A stretch of 64,000 nt of DNA from JALZKA01 sp033856515 (GCA_033856515.1 JAWVEY010000031.1:1-64000), one strand, 5' to 3'. Shown: positions 40,662 through 49,877, counted from the stretch's first letter. Program-made: numbers and translations. The notes: generated from the letters alone by a model not told the origin.

Positions 40662-41555
40662 ATGCGCGTACTCGTGACCGGTGCAAGCGGATTCGTCGGG
40701 GGCGTCGCATGTGACGTGCTGCGTGATCGAGGCCATGAAGTCCATGCCCTCGTCCGCCGCCCCGGAAGCCACCCCGCGGGCACGAAGGCGGTGACGGGCG
40801 ACTTGGCCGACGGCAACACTCTCGCCAACGCGGTCTCCGAAGCGTCGCCCGAAGCGATCCTGCACCTGGCCGCCGAGATCGCCTCGCAGCGAAATGAGGA
40901 CCGGATCCGCGAGGTCAACGTCGAGGGTACGCGCCGGCTGATTAGCGCTGCCGAGACTGCCGGCGTGCGGCGCATCGTCTTCACCTCCACCGTCGTCACT
41001 GGCGAGGCCGGTGGAGCTCTGCTCACCGAGGATGCGCCGCTTCCGGTCGAGACCCCATACGGCAAGAGCAAGCAGGAGGGTGAACGCCTGGTTCTCGCCA
41101 GCGGGCTCGAGGGCATCGTGATCCGCCCGTCGCACGTTTACGGGCCGGGCGGCTGGTACGCGACCGAGCTCATCCCACTGCTAAAACGGCCGGGGCGCTT
41201 TGCGGTCATCGGTAATGGCAGGAATCTCTGGGACGTCGTCCACGTCGAGGACGTTGCCGCCGCTTGCGCCGACGCGCTGGAGCGGGCGAATCCGGGAACG
41301 GTCTTCCACTGCGCTGATGACGAGCCGATCACCTACTACGACTTCATGGCGTTGACCGCGAAGGAGCTGGGCCTCAGAGCACCGCGGCGAATCCCGGCCG
41401 GGATCGCACGGCTGGCGGCGGGCCGCCACACCGTCGCTGCAGTCACACGCTCAGCGCGATCTTCGAACGCAAAGCTGAAAGCCGAGCTCGGCTGGAGGCC
41501 GCGCTACGCCACAGCCGCCGAGGGAGTGCCCGCGGCAGTCGCCCAGATGAGCTGA
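40662..41555 (+). CDS. NAD-dependent epimerase/dehydratase (extended SDR)
   Basis: The 297-residue protein has the nucleotide motif VTGASGFVGG at its N-terminus, TSTVVTG for the active Ser/Thr, YGKSK for the catalytic Tyr-Lys pair, and RPSHVYGPGGWY in the substrate side. It uses NAD(P) to epimerise, reduce or dehydrate a sugar nucleotide or a steroid-like substrate. A similar enzyme lies at 62855. It converges with the acyl-CoA ligase gene 4 bp away. Confidence 0.9.
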   Translation: MRVLVTGASGFVGGVACDVLRDRGHEVHALVRRPGSHPAGTKAVTGDLADGNTLANAVSEASPEAILHLAAEIASQRNEDRIREVNVEGTRRLISAAETAGVRRIVFTSTVVTGEAGGALLTEDAPLPVETPYGKSKQEGERLVLASGLEGIVIRPSHVYGPGGWYATELIPLLKRPGRFAVIGNGRNLWDVVHVEDVAAACADALERANPGTVFHCADDEPITYYDFMALTAKELGLRAPRRIPAGIARLAAGRHTVAAVTRSARSSNAKLKAELGWRPRYATAAEGVPAAVAQMS

Positions 41556-41559
41556 CGCG

Positions 41560-43212
41560 TTACGAGTACAGAGCTTCGATCTCGGCGGCGTACTTCTCGG
41601 CGATCGGCGTACGCTTGAGCTTCATCGTCGGGGTCAGTTCCTCTCCACCGGGCAGCCAGTCGACCGGAAGGACCTTGAAGCGCTTGATCTGCTCCACGCG
41701 GCTCAGATGCTCGTTCGCCTCCGCCACCCCGCGCTCGATCTCGGCGAGAACCGATGCGTCCTCGGCCATCGCGTCAGCCGATGAATCGAGCCCATGCTCG
41801 TCGGCCCACTTCGCGGCGACGTCGGGGTCGAGGACGATCAGCGCCACGTTGTAGGGCCGCCGATCGCCGATCGTGACCGTCTGGCCGATCAACGGGCTCG
41901 AGCTCTTCACCCGCGACTCGATATTGGCCGGCGACATGTTCTTGCCGGCGGCGTTGATGATCAGCTCCTTCTTGCGGTCGACGATCTTGACGTAACCATC
42001 CTCGTCGATCTCGGCGATGTCACCGGTATGCATCCAGCCCTCGTCGTCGATCGCCTCAGCCGTCCGTTCGGGGTCACCGCGGTAGCCCTTCATAAGGATC
42101 GGGCCGCGGCAGAGCAACTCCCCGTCATCGGCGAGCTTGACCTCCACGCCATCCATCGGAGGCCCGACCGTGCCGAGCTTGATCTTGTCCGGCGGATTGC
42201 ACGTCGCAACGCAGGTCAGCTCCGACATTCCCCAGACCTCGCACATCGGCAGTCCGAGGTCCTGGAAGTACTGGAGAAGTTCGACCGGAGACGGCGCTGC
42301 GCCCACGAAAGCGATCCGGCACTCGTCAAGGCCGATCTTCTCGAGGACCCCCTTGCGCGCCTCCTCTGGAAGCGCGGCCGGATCTGTGATGCCCTGCGCC
42401 TCCAGCGCACCCTTGAGCTTCTCCCAGACTCGCGGAACCGCGACCCAGAACGTCGGTCTGACGTCGGGCAATGCGGCAGCGATCATCCTGGGATCGTCCA
42501 CCTGTGTGATCTGGATCCCGAAGACCATCGGGTTGTAGTGCGAGGTCTGCCGGTCGGCCATGTGAGCGTGCGGCAAGTACGAGGTGCAACGCTCGCCGGC
42601 GGCCAGCGGGACGACGCCGTTGAAGCCGAGTGACTCGGCAAGGATGTTCGCGTGCGTGAGCTGCACGCCCTTGGGCGGCCCGGTGGTGCCGGACGTGTAG
42701 CAAAGGGTGACCAGATCCTCAGGCTCGACCGCACGCCACGCGGCCTCGAAGTCGAAGTCCTCGGAGCCGCCGCTCTCGAGCTCCTCGAGGCCGATCGTCC
42801 CTTCCGGGGCACCGTCGACGCACACGATGTGCTCGATCTCATCGACGCCAGCGGCCTTGATCGTGTCGAGGAACTGCGTTTCGGTCACAACGACGCGGTT
42901 GCCGGCATTCCCGAACAGGTAGGCGATCTGCTCGGGAGCCGAGGTGTTGTAGATCGAGAACGGAGTCGCGCCGAGGTGCATCGCTGCGGTGTCGCAGACG
43001 CTGAACTCGGGCCGGTTCGTGAGCATCATCGCCACCGTGTCGCCGCGCTTGACGCCGATCGCGTCGAGCCCGGCGGCAACCGAGCGAACTCTGGCCGCGT
43101 AGTCAGCAAACGTCAGCTCGACAGCGCCACCCGGCGTGCGGAGAGCGACGAGGTCGGGGTGCTCCGCAACCGTCCCTTGAAACGCCTCGCAAAGGGTGCG
43201 GGGTTCGGTCAT
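41560..43212 (-). CDS. Acyl-CoA synthetase (AMP-forming, long-chain type)
   Basis: The 550-residue protein has the AMP-binding P-loop YTSGTTGPPKGV (172-183), the motif VWGMSELT for acyl-adenylate binding, GWMHTGDIAEIDEDGYVKIVDR with the hinge Asp, and the C-terminal Lys region LTPTMKLKR. It activates a carboxylic acid to its CoA thioester; long-chain or aryl acids are likely. Its start codon overlaps the stop of the VOC gene upstream (ATGA), so they are coupled. With the divergent flavin monooxygenase it forms a catabolic-looking cluster. Confidence 0.92.
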   Translation of the reverse strand: MTEPRTLCEAFQGTVAEHPDLVALRTPGGAVELTFADYAARVRSVAAGLDAIGVKRGDTVAMMLTNRPEFSVCDTAAMHLGATPFSIYNTSAPEQIAYLFGNAGNRVVVTETQFLDTIKAAGVDEIEHIVCVDGAPEGTIGLEELESGGSEDFDFEAAWRAVEPEDLVTLCYTSGTTGPPKGVQLTHANILAESLGFNGVVPLAAGERCTSYLPHAHMADRQTSHYNPMVFGIQITQVDDPRMIAAALPDVRPTFWVAVPRVWEKLKGALEAQGITDPAALPEEARKGVLEKIGLDECRIAFVGAAPSPVELLQYFQDLGLPMCEVWGMSELTCVATCNPPDKIKLGTVGPPMDGVEVKLADDGELLCRGPILMKGYRGDPERTAEAIDDEGWMHTGDIAEIDEDGYVKIVDRKKELIINAAGKNMSPANIESRVKSSSPLIGQTVTIGDRRPYNVALIVLDPDVAAKWADEHGLDSSADAMAEDASVLAEIERGVAEANEHLSRVEQIKRFKVLPVDWLPGGEELTPTMKLKRTPIAEKYAAEIEALYS

Positions 43213-43844
43213 CGAGGCCGGATCATATGTCGATTGCCGCGGATCTCAAGCTCGATCTCGATGATTCCGGGTGAGCGCTGGTCGGCCTCAAAGCGGCAGC
43301 CGGGGATCTCCCCGCCGCCGGCGCTCTCCCAGCGAGCGGCCACCGCGCTCGGGTCGGCAACTCCCACCGTCAGGCCCTTCACTTCCCCGGGAACGGAGCG
43401 CTCGTTCCAGCCTTCGCCGCCCCACCGCCAAGATTCAGGCGGCCGAGGCTCGGAGAGGGCGACGATCGCGCGCATATCCCCGGGATGGAGGTGCACCTCG
43501 GCGATGTCGTCGAGCTCGACCTGGAACACCTCGCGCAGTTCGGCGGCTCGCACTCGCTCGCGGGCGGCCAAGACGTCCTCGACCTGGACCATCGCCATGT
43601 AGCCGCAGACGGCCCCTCCTGAACGCTCGAGCTGGCGCGCCGCGGTCTGAGCCCCGGCCTCGGTCCCGACCGGAGAGACAACCTCCAGAAAGGTGTCCCC
43701 GATCGCGAACACCGCGTTCGTCAGGCCGAAGTACCCAACTGTCGGGTCACGATACGGCTCGCCCAGGCCGAACTCGTCGCGAAGCTGCATAACCGTTGCG
43801 TCCAGATCCCGGGCGGCGAGCACCGCTTGTCGAAGTCGTGGCAT
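43209..43844 (-). CDS. VOC (glyoxalase-like) family protein, operon partner of the acyl-CoA ligase
   Basis: From ATG 43844 the product is 211 residues. It opens MPRLRQAVLAARDLDATVMQ, has LEVVSPVG near residue 55 (a usual metal-ligand Glu position), GYMAMVQVEDVLAARERVRA and a second half VKGLTVGVADPSAVAAR. These are paired beta-alpha-beta-beta-beta modules of the VOC fold. It may be a lyase, isomerase or dioxygenase on a ring-cleavage or ketone intermediate. The TGA overlaps the start of the ligase. A paralogue-type gene lies on the other side of the monooxygenase at 45394. Confidence 0.82.
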   Translation of the reverse strand: MPRLRQAVLAARDLDATVMQLRDEFGLGEPYRDPTVGYFGLTNAVFAIGDTFLEVVSPVGTEAGAQTAARQLERSGGAVCGYMAMVQVEDVLAARERVRAAELREVFQVELDDIAEVHLHPGDMRAIVALSEPRPPESWRWGGEGWNERSVPGEVKGLTVGVADPSAVAARWESAGGGEIPGCRFEADQRSPGIIEIELEIRGNRHMIRPR

Positions 43845-43899
43845 GCGGCGCTCGACGCTAACGGAACCCGGGATCACACAACGCCATCGCTCCGCCGGG

Positions 43900-43905
43900 T
43901 AGGTT
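43900..43905 (+). promoter_or_regulatory. Putative leaderless -10 box of the flavin monooxygenase gene
   Basis: TAGGTT, then seven bases, then the ATG at 43913. This favours 43913 over the TTG at 43904, which would lie too close to the box. Confidence 0.4.
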
Positions 43906-43912
43906 GCCCCCG

Positions 43913-45397
43913 ATGGCCCCCAAGAAGCGCAACCCGCGCGTCGTGATCGTGGGCGCCGGCATGTCGGGGATCGCGATGGGCGTCGCTCTGAAGCGGGCGG
44001 GCTTCAACGACTTCGTGATGCTCGAGAAGGGCTCCGACGTCGGTGGCACCTGGTACTGGAACCACTACCCCGGTCTGTCGTGCGACGTTCCCTCGCAGCT
44101 CTACCAGTATTCGTTCCACTTGAAGCCCGATTGGAAGCGGGTGTTCGCGACTCAGGACGAGATCCTCGACTACCACCGCGAGGTCCTCGATGAGTTCGGC
44201 CTTCGGCCTCACCTCAGGCTCGACACGGAGGTGACCGAGGCACGCTGGAACGGCGAGGAATGGGAGGTCAAGGCCGGCGGCGAAACGGAGCGTGCCGACT
44301 TCGTCGTCATGGCGACGGGGGTCCTCCACCACCCGAACGTGCCTGACATCCCGGGCCTCGAGGACTTCGGGGGAACGACGCTCCATAGCGCGCGATGGGA
44401 TGACGATGTCGACTACGCAGGCAAGCGAGTCGCGGTGATCGGCACCGGCTCGACGGGCGTTCAGCTCGTTTCGGCGATGCAGCGCGACGCCGAGCAGGTG
44501 ACTCTCTTCACGCGCAGCCCGCAATGGGTGCTGTGGGGCCCGACCGAGATGCGCCAGCCAGCGATTGTCTCGGAGCTGATGCGCCGCGTTCCCCTCCTCA
44601 ACCGCGCCGTCTTCGAGGGGCTCCTCCAGGCGTCGTGGATCTTTACCGACATCGTCACCCGCCCGTCCTGGCGGCGCCGCCTCCTTCAGGCCTCGGCGAG
44701 GCGCAGGCTGAACTCGATCCGCGACAACGAGTTGAGAGAACGGGTCACGCCCGGCTACGAGCCGCTGTGCAAGCGCCAGGTGGTCTCGGGCAGCTTCCTG
44801 CGGGCGATCCAGAAACCCAATGTCGAGGTCGTCACCGAGGCGATTGACCACGTGAGCGCGGACGGGATCGTTACGGCCGACGCGAAGTCACGCGAGTTCG
44901 ACCTGGTCGCCCTGGCGACCGGCTTCAAGGCACACAACTACATGCGCCCGATGAACCTGATCGGGCGCGACGGCATCACGATCGACGAGGCATGGCAGGA
45001 CGGCCCTCGCGCGTACCGGATGATGGCCATCTCGGGCTTCCCCAATCTCTTCTCGATCCTGGGACCCAACTCGCCGGTCGGCTCTCTCCCTCTGCACCAC
45101 GCCGCTGAGCTGTCCTCCTACTACATCGTGCGCTGGCTCGAGCGGTTCGCAAGCGGCGAGATCGACTCTGTCGAGCCAACCGAGGAGGCGACGGACGAGT
45201 TCAACGCGCAGGTCGCCGAAGCGCTCGGCCCCACGGTCTGGAACACCGGCTGCAACTCCTGGTATCAGCGAGCCGATGGCACCATCGATCTCTTTCCCTT
45301 CAACCGCGCGACGATGAAGCGCATGCTGGGTGAGCCCGAAGACGCGCATTTCCACCTCGTTCAGGATGGACAACCAGTCTCTGCCGGCTCGCGGTGA
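43913..45397 (+). CDS. Flavin-containing monooxygenase, Baeyer-Villiger type
   Basis: The 494-residue protein has FAD motif VVIVGAGMSGIAMGV, the GGTWYWNHYPGLSCD segment typical of Baeyer-Villiger enzymes, the fingerprint FGGTTLHSARWDDD (FxGxxxHxxxW), and the NADPH motif VAVIGTGSTGVQ. It inserts oxygen into a ketone to form an ester, using NADPH and O2. The last position of the fingerprint is Asp rather than Pro, a known variant. GTGA overlap couples it to the VOC gene downstream. Substrate unknown; the cluster suggests a cyclic or long-chain ketone. Confidence 0.9.
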   Translation: MAPKKRNPRVVIVGAGMSGIAMGVALKRAGFNDFVMLEKGSDVGGTWYWNHYPGLSCDVPSQLYQYSFHLKPDWKRVFATQDEILDYHREVLDEFGLRPHLRLDTEVTEARWNGEEWEVKAGGETERADFVVMATGVLHHPNVPDIPGLEDFGGTTLHSARWDDDVDYAGKRVAVIGTGSTGVQLVSAMQRDAEQVTLFTRSPQWVLWGPTEMRQPAIVSELMRRVPLLNRAVFEGLLQASWIFTDIVTRPSWRRRLLQASARRRLNSIRDNELRERVTPGYEPLCKRQVVSGSFLRAIQKPNVEVVTEAIDHVSADGIVTADAKSREFDLVALATGFKAHNYMRPMNLIGRDGITIDEAWQDGPRAYRMMAISGFPNLFSILGPNSPVGSLPLHHAAELSSYYIVRWLERFASGEIDSVEPTEEATDEFNAQVAEALGPTVWNTGCNSWYQRADGTIDLFPFNRATMKRMLGEPEDAHFHLVQDGQPVSAGSR

Positions 45398-45993
45398 GAG
45401 TCGCTGCCCTCCGCATCGGCGGCAAGCACGAGGAATGGCGTGAGCTCGGCTTCGACGTCGATAACGACGGCGTCGCAGTGCTCGGCGGCGTGCGTCTCGA
45501 ACTGCTGCCGGCCGCCAAGCAGGGCGCGATCGAATCCTGGGCGCTCGAGGGCGCCGACCTGCCCGGCTCGATCGACGGGCTGCCCACCGAATCCGGCACC
45601 CGAGGCGAGCGGGAAGCTGACAATCCCAACGGGGCGACCGCGATCGACCATCTGGTCGTCTTCACGCCCTCGCTCGAGCGCACGAGCGCGGCTTTTCAAG
45701 ACGTAGGCGTCGAGTGCCGGCGGGTGCGCGAAGCCGGCGGCGGGATACGCCAGGGGTTCTTCCTCATGGATGACCTGCTGATCGAGGTCGTCGAAGGAAC
45801 GGGCCTCTCAGAAGGCGCACCGGCGCGCTTCTGGGGCATCACCGCCGTGGTGTCCGACATCCACCACGCGGCAAGCCTGCTGGGCGACAAGCTCGGCACG
45901 GCGAAGGACGCCGTCCAGCCGGGCCGGCGGATCGCAACGGTCAAACCGGAGGCCTCCGGCGGGCTCCCGCTCGCCCTGATCTCACCGCGCTAG
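45394..45993 (+). CDS. VOC (glyoxalase-like) family protein, partner of the monooxygenase
   Basis: GTG at 45394 overlaps the monooxygenase stop (GTGA). The 199-residue product begins with a short strand-helix part, then NGATAIDHLVVFTPSLERTSA, the VOC start, followed by GGIRQGFFLMDDLLIEVVEG and WGITAVVSDIHHAASLLG. Metal ligands may be His of IDHLVV and Glu of LIEVVE. It probably acts on the lactone or ester product chain, but no reaction can be assigned. Confidence 0.82.
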   Translation: MRVAALRIGGKHEEWRELGFDVDNDGVAVLGGVRLELLPAAKQGAIESWALEGADLPGSIDGLPTESGTRGEREADNPNGATAIDHLVVFTPSLERTSAAFQDVGVECRRVREAGGGIRQGFFLMDDLLIEVVEGTGLSEGAPARFWGITAVVSDIHHAASLLGDKLGTAKDAVQPGRRIATVKPEASGGLPLALISPR

Positions 45994-46081
45994 TCACTTG
46001 GCCAGGACTCGCTTGACAGCCTTGATGACCAACCCGTCGGCCTGAGCTACTCGTCCGCCGAAAAGCAGTATTACTTGAGGA

Positions 46082-47674
46082 GTGACCGAGGGGGGCAATC
46101 AAGCAAAAGGCGCCCCACAGCGCCAGGGCTTGGTGCTGACCGCACTGATCCTGGTCGCTGCGGTGGCGAACCTGAACCTGGCGGTCGCCAACGTGGCGCT
46201 GCCCGATATCGGCAAGGCGTTTGACGCCAGCCAGGCCGCGCTCAACCTCGTCGCCGTCGGTTACTCGCTGGGGCTGGCCTCATCGGTGCTGTACCTGGGC
46301 GCGGTCGGCGACCGTTACGGCCGCAAGCTGCTCTTGCTATTGGGCACCGGTCTCGCGATCCCCGCTGCTCTCTTGGCAGCGTTTGCGCCATCGATCGAGG
46401 TCCTGTTCAGCGCCAGGATCCTCGGCGGTCTCGCGGCCGGACTCGCGTTCCCGACCACTCTGGCGCTGATCACCGCGCTTTGGTCCGGCCCGGCGCGGAC
46501 CAAGTCAATCGCGCTCTGGTCCGGCCTCGGCGCCGCGATCTCGTCCCTGGGCCCGCTCATCGCCGGCGCGATGCTTACGCAGTTTGACTGGGGTTCGGTT
46601 TTCCTGATCACCTTGCCACTCGCTGTGGTGGCGCTGGTTCTCGCGCACCGCCTGGTTCCGGCGCACGTCAATGAGACCACCGACCCCGTCGACAACCTGG
46701 GAGGCATCCTCTCGGTGCTGATGATCGCCGCGCTGGTACTCGCGATCAACTTCTCCGTGATTCCCAACGAGGGAGCGCTGGCCGCCGGGCTCGGAGTGAT
46801 CGCGCTCGCCGCCGCCGGTGCGTTCGTGCTTCGCCAACGGCGCGTCGCGAGCCCGCTCTACGACCTCTCGGTCGCGAGCCGGAGGATCTTCTGGGTTGCC
46901 GCGGTGGCCGGGATCATCGTCTTCGGGACGCTGATGGGCGCGATGTTCGTCGGCCAGCAGTTCCTTCAGAACGTGCTCGAGTACTCGACCCTGGGGGCCG
47001 GGGCGGCGATCCTCCCCGGCGCGATAGGCATGGTCCTAATGGCCCCTCGGTCGGCAAAGCTGATCGAGACGCGCGGCTCGCGGTTCACGCTGCTTGTGGG
47101 CTACCTCTTTTGCCTCCTGGGGTTCCTGGCGATGCTGCTGCTCTGGGACGAGAGCACCCCGTATTGGGAGGTCGGGCTCGCCTACCTCCTGATTGGCGCC
47201 GGTGTCGGGTTCGCGGGCACGCCGGCGTCGCATTCGCTCACCGGCTCGGTCCCTGTCTCGCGGGCTGGAATGGCATCGGGAACAAGCGATCTCCAGCGTG
47301 ATCTAGGCGGCGCGATCATGCAGTCGATCCTCGGAGCCGTGCTGACCGCCGGCTATTCGGCCTCGATCGCGATGGCGGTTGCCAACTCCCCGAGCAAGGA
47401 CAAGATCACCGACAGCGTTCAGGCAGAGCTCCAGAAGTCGTTCTCAAGCGCCGCGGAAGTCGCCGAGCAGTATCCGAAGTACTCCGACCAGATCGTCGCC
47501 GCCGCGCGCAGCTCTTTCCTCGACGGTGATCACTGGGCCTACCTGGCGGGGATCATCGCGATCCTGCTCGGCGCGCTGATCGTGCGCTTCCGCTTCCCGA
47601 ACAAGGAGGACGAGACGCGCCTACATGGCGAATATGCCGACGAGGATGCCCGGCGCGCGACGGTGACGGCGTGA
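46082..47674 (+). CDS. MFS transporter, DHA2-like
   Basis: The 530-residue protein from GTG 46082 has about 14 helices: helix 1 contains LNLAVANVALPDIGKAF, motif A is GAVGDRYGRKLLLL, and helix 5 has the SSLGPLIAGAML gate. A soluble loop (SKDKITDSVQAELQKSF) lies near the C-terminus. It may import or export the substrate of the monooxygenase cluster just upstream, or act as a drug pump. GAGG lies very near the start, so the start is uncertain by a few codons. Confidence 0.88.
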   Translation: MTEGGNQAKGAPQRQGLVLTALILVAAVANLNLAVANVALPDIGKAFDASQAALNLVAVGYSLGLASSVLYLGAVGDRYGRKLLLLLGTGLAIPAALLAAFAPSIEVLFSARILGGLAAGLAFPTTLALITALWSGPARTKSIALWSGLGAAISSLGPLIAGAMLTQFDWGSVFLITLPLAVVALVLAHRLVPAHVNETTDPVDNLGGILSVLMIAALVLAINFSVIPNEGALAAGLGVIALAAAGAFVLRQRRVASPLYDLSVASRRIFWVAAVAGIIVFGTLMGAMFVGQQFLQNVLEYSTLGAGAAILPGAIGMVLMAPRSAKLIETRGSRFTLLVGYLFCLLGFLAMLLLWDESTPYWEVGLAYLLIGAGVGFAGTPASHSLTGSVPVSRAGMASGTSDLQRDLGGAIMQSILGAVLTAGYSASIAMAVANSPSKDKITDSVQAELQKSFSSAAEVAEQYPKYSDQIVAAARSSFLDGDHWAYLAGIIAILLGALIVRFRFPNKEDETRLHGEYADEDARRATVTA

Positions 47675-47681
47675 CCCGGCA

Positions 47682-47687
47682 TACGGT
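47682..47687 (+). promoter_or_regulatory. Putative leaderless -10 box of the potassium channel gene
   Basis: TACGGT, then GTTCGG, then the ATG at 47694: TANNNT-N6-ATG once more. Confidence 0.45.
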
Positions 47688-47693
47688 GTTCGG

Positions 47694-48143
47694 ATGAGAT
47701 CGCTCATGAAGCCGCTGGCGGAGCCGCTCACCGCCCGACGCGCGGCCCAGATCATCATGATCGCGACGTTCCTGGTGACGCTCGCGGGCGGCGTGCTCAT
47801 CTGGCTGCTCGATCACAAGGAGTTCCCGAATCTCGGCACCAGCATGTGGTGGGCTCTCCAGACCGTGACCACCGTGGGCTACGGCGACGTCGTGCCGGCA
47901 GACACCAAGGGGCGCATCATCGGGGCTGTCCTGATGCTCCAGGGCATCGGGCTCATCACCGTGGTCGCGGCAGCGGTGACGGCGACCTTGATCGAGCAGG
48001 TGCGAAAGAGGCGCAATACCGACGACGAGGACTCAGTCACGGCCATGCATCTGAAACGAATCGAGGCGCGGCTCGACGAGATCGAGCGGGCACTTAGCGT
48101 CGAGCGCCGCTCCACCGATGAGCCAGACGACTCTGCGCCGTAG
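47694..48143 (+). CDS. Two-helix potassium channel subunit
   Basis: The 149-residue protein has two membrane helices (about 20-39 and 74-97) around a pore loop with the selectivity filter TVGYGD at 60-65 (WWALQTVTTVGYGDVVPAD). A charged C-terminal coiled coil (LKRIEARLDEIERAL) likely assembles the tetramer. No RCK domain is fused, so gating is through pH, voltage or partners unknown. It should conduct K+ across the membrane. It converges with the membrane protein gene at 48147. Confidence 0.9.
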   Translation: MRSLMKPLAEPLTARRAAQIIMIATFLVTLAGGVLIWLLDHKEFPNLGTSMWWALQTVTTVGYGDVVPADTKGRIIGAVLMLQGIGLITVVAAAVTATLIEQVRKRRNTDDEDSVTAMHLKRIEARLDEIERALSVERRSTDEPDDSAP

Positions 48144-48146
48144 CCC

Positions 48147-49016
48147 TTAGGTGTCGCCGGTCTTTGGACTGCCTCGCTGCTGAAGCCCGGCACTGAGCTT
48201 GATTGCCCTCACCGCTCCGGTCGCGCCCGCTTCGAGGGTGACTCCGATCACCACCAGGATGATCCCAGGAATTAGGAGCACCTTCGAGCCGAGCATCAGA
48301 AAGCCCAGTCGCCCGATGAGGTACGGCGGCAGCGCAACCGTGAAGCCCAGGGCGCTTGAAACCACCGTGGTCATCATCCGCTCGCGGCGCGAATACGTGG
48401 GCTTGGCCCCTATGATCCGGGCGGGCACGGCGATGTAGGCCACCATCATCAGCCCGATCACGGCCCCGAGGAAGATCGAGAACCACGGGCTGCCCCACCG
48501 CGGTGCCACCGTAGTCGCGATTCCCAGAAGGAACCCGACGACAAAGCCAAACCCGATGATCTGACCGAGGTGTGCCCGTGCCTCGGCGAGTGCTGGACGG
48601 ATGGGCGCGCCGGGCCGCATGATCGCGAACGCGAACGTCGCGTTGAGGAAGAAGCTGGCGATGGTGATCGCGATGACGAGAAGGAACACCGGCACGATCT
48701 GGAGCCCGTAAATCTCGTCGAGGTCCTGGTCATAGAGGACGTACGCCCTGAGGATCCCCATCGCCAGCCAGATCCACAGAGCAGGCAGGAGCTGAATAAG
48801 CAGGAGCCGCCAGTTGGTGAGGATCATGCGGAGGCTGTCGAATAGAAGGACGAAGGCGCTGATCGCCAGGGCGAGCGGGCGTAGGAGCACGTGCGACTCG
48901 CTCATCCGCACAACCGCCTCCTCGATCTTGGCCTCGTCGGCCTCCTCGATGGCGTTCACGAACTCGCCGATCCGGGAGGCGAACTGGCGCAGGCGATTCA
49001 CGCTCGCATCATGCAT
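48147..49016 (-). CDS. Multi-pass membrane protein of unknown function
   Basis: The 289-residue protein has a charged amphipathic N-terminus (RLRQFASRIGEFVNAIEEAD) and about six helices (WRLLLIQLLPALWIWLAMG, IVPVFLLVIAITIASFFLN, IIGFGFVVGFLLGIATTV, IFLGAVIGLMMVAYIAVPA, LLIPGIILVVIGVTLEAGA). It resembles no family that I can name with certainty. It is divergent from the DUF4239 gene with start codons only a few bases apart, and converges with the K+ channel. Confidence 0.75.
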   Translation of the reverse strand: MHDASVNRLRQFASRIGEFVNAIEEADEAKIEEAVVRMSESHVLLRPLALAISAFVLLFDSLRMILTNWRLLLIQLLPALWIWLAMGILRAYVLYDQDLDEIYGLQIVPVFLLVIAITIASFFLNATFAFAIMRPGAPIRPALAEARAHLGQIIGFGFVVGFLLGIATTVAPRWGSPWFSIFLGAVIGLMMVAYIAVPARIIGAKPTYSRRERMMTTVVSSALGFTVALPPYLIGRLGFLMLGSKVLLIPGIILVVIGVTLEAGATGAVRAIKLSAGLQQRGSPKTGDT

Positions 49017-49022
49017 GCAAGG

Positions 49023-49877
49023 ATGGCGAACCTCCCGATGAGCCCGGCAGTCGCACTCCTGATCATCGTCGCCGCCACCGCGATCTCCATCGCGGCGATG
49101 CTCCTCGTTCGCCGGCGGGCGCCCGAGGGCAGCGTCTTCGAAGACGGCGACCGCGCGGCGGGCGCTTTCGGCGTGCTGGCTACCGGTTTTTCGGTGCTTC
49201 TCGGGTTGATCGTCTTCCTGGCCTTCACTAGCTACGACGACTCACGCGCAGGTGCAGAGGCTGAGGCGCTCGCGGTCACCCAGCAGTACGAGACCGCGCA
49301 GTTCATGCCGGTCGAGGTACGCGAACGAATGAGTGGCGAACTCGTGTGTTACGCGAGGTCCGTCGTCTACGACGAGTGGCCATCACTCGAGGCGGGAACG
49401 CAAGGCGATGCGATCAACCCGTGGAGCGCTGCGCTGTTCCGAACCCTGCGGACTGCGGACCCAGAGTCAAATGCTGAGCAGTCTGCCTACGACCAGTGGC
49501 TGGATCACACGGCGACCCGTGAGGAGGCGCGGAGGGACCGAATCCACGGTGCGGTCGGAGTGATCCCGGGGCCGCTTTGGTTCGTGCTGATCCTGATCGC
49601 TCTGATCATCTTCGCCTTCATGCTCTTCTTCTCCGACCGGGGCGAGCGTGCCAAGGCGCAGGCGATGCTCATCGGTTCGGTCACGGCGGTGATCGCCCTC
49701 ATGCTGCTCTTGATCCAGTTCCTGGACGACCCGTACCGGGACGGATTGGGAAGCCTCAAGCCGGTCGCGATGGAGCGTGCCCTGGAGATCCTCAACGAGG
49801 AGCGGCAATTGTCCAAGGAGACGGACCCCGAGCCTTGCGACGCGAGCGGCCAGCGAGTCGCCACATCGGGTCTATGA
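49023..49877 (+). CDS. DUF4239 (bestrophin-like) membrane protein
   Basis: The 284-residue protein has helix 1 (AVALLIIVAATAISIAAMLLV), a loop with EDGDRAAGAFGVLATGFSVL as helix 2 start, and two C-terminal helices (LWFVLILIALIIFAFMLFF, AMLIGSVTAVIALMLLLIQF). The soluble part has the DUF4239 pattern EAEALAVTQQYETAQF ... YARSVVYDEWPSL. Start ATG 49023 is chosen; 49011 or 49038 also fit. The last codons overlap the ATG of the next gene (ATGA), so the two products likely form one complex. Confidence 0.82.
   Translation: MANLPMSPAVALLIIVAATAISIAAMLLVRRRAPEGSVFEDGDRAAGAFGVLATGFSVLLGLIVFLAFTSYDDSRAGAEAEALAVTQQYETAQFMPVEVRERMSGELVCYARSVVYDEWPSLEAGTQGDAINPWSAALFRTLRTADPESNAEQSAYDQWLDHTATREEARRDRIHGAVGVIPGPLWFVLILIALIIFAFMLFFSDRGERAKAQAMLIGSVTAVIALMLLLIQFLDDPYRDGLGSLKPVAMERALEILNEERQLSKETDPEPCDASGQRVATSGL

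Noticed and set aside
45994..46081. Minus-strand open frame ending AVKRVLAK before the MFS gene
   Set aside because: It has no start codon and continues only as antisense of the MFS gene; too short to support.
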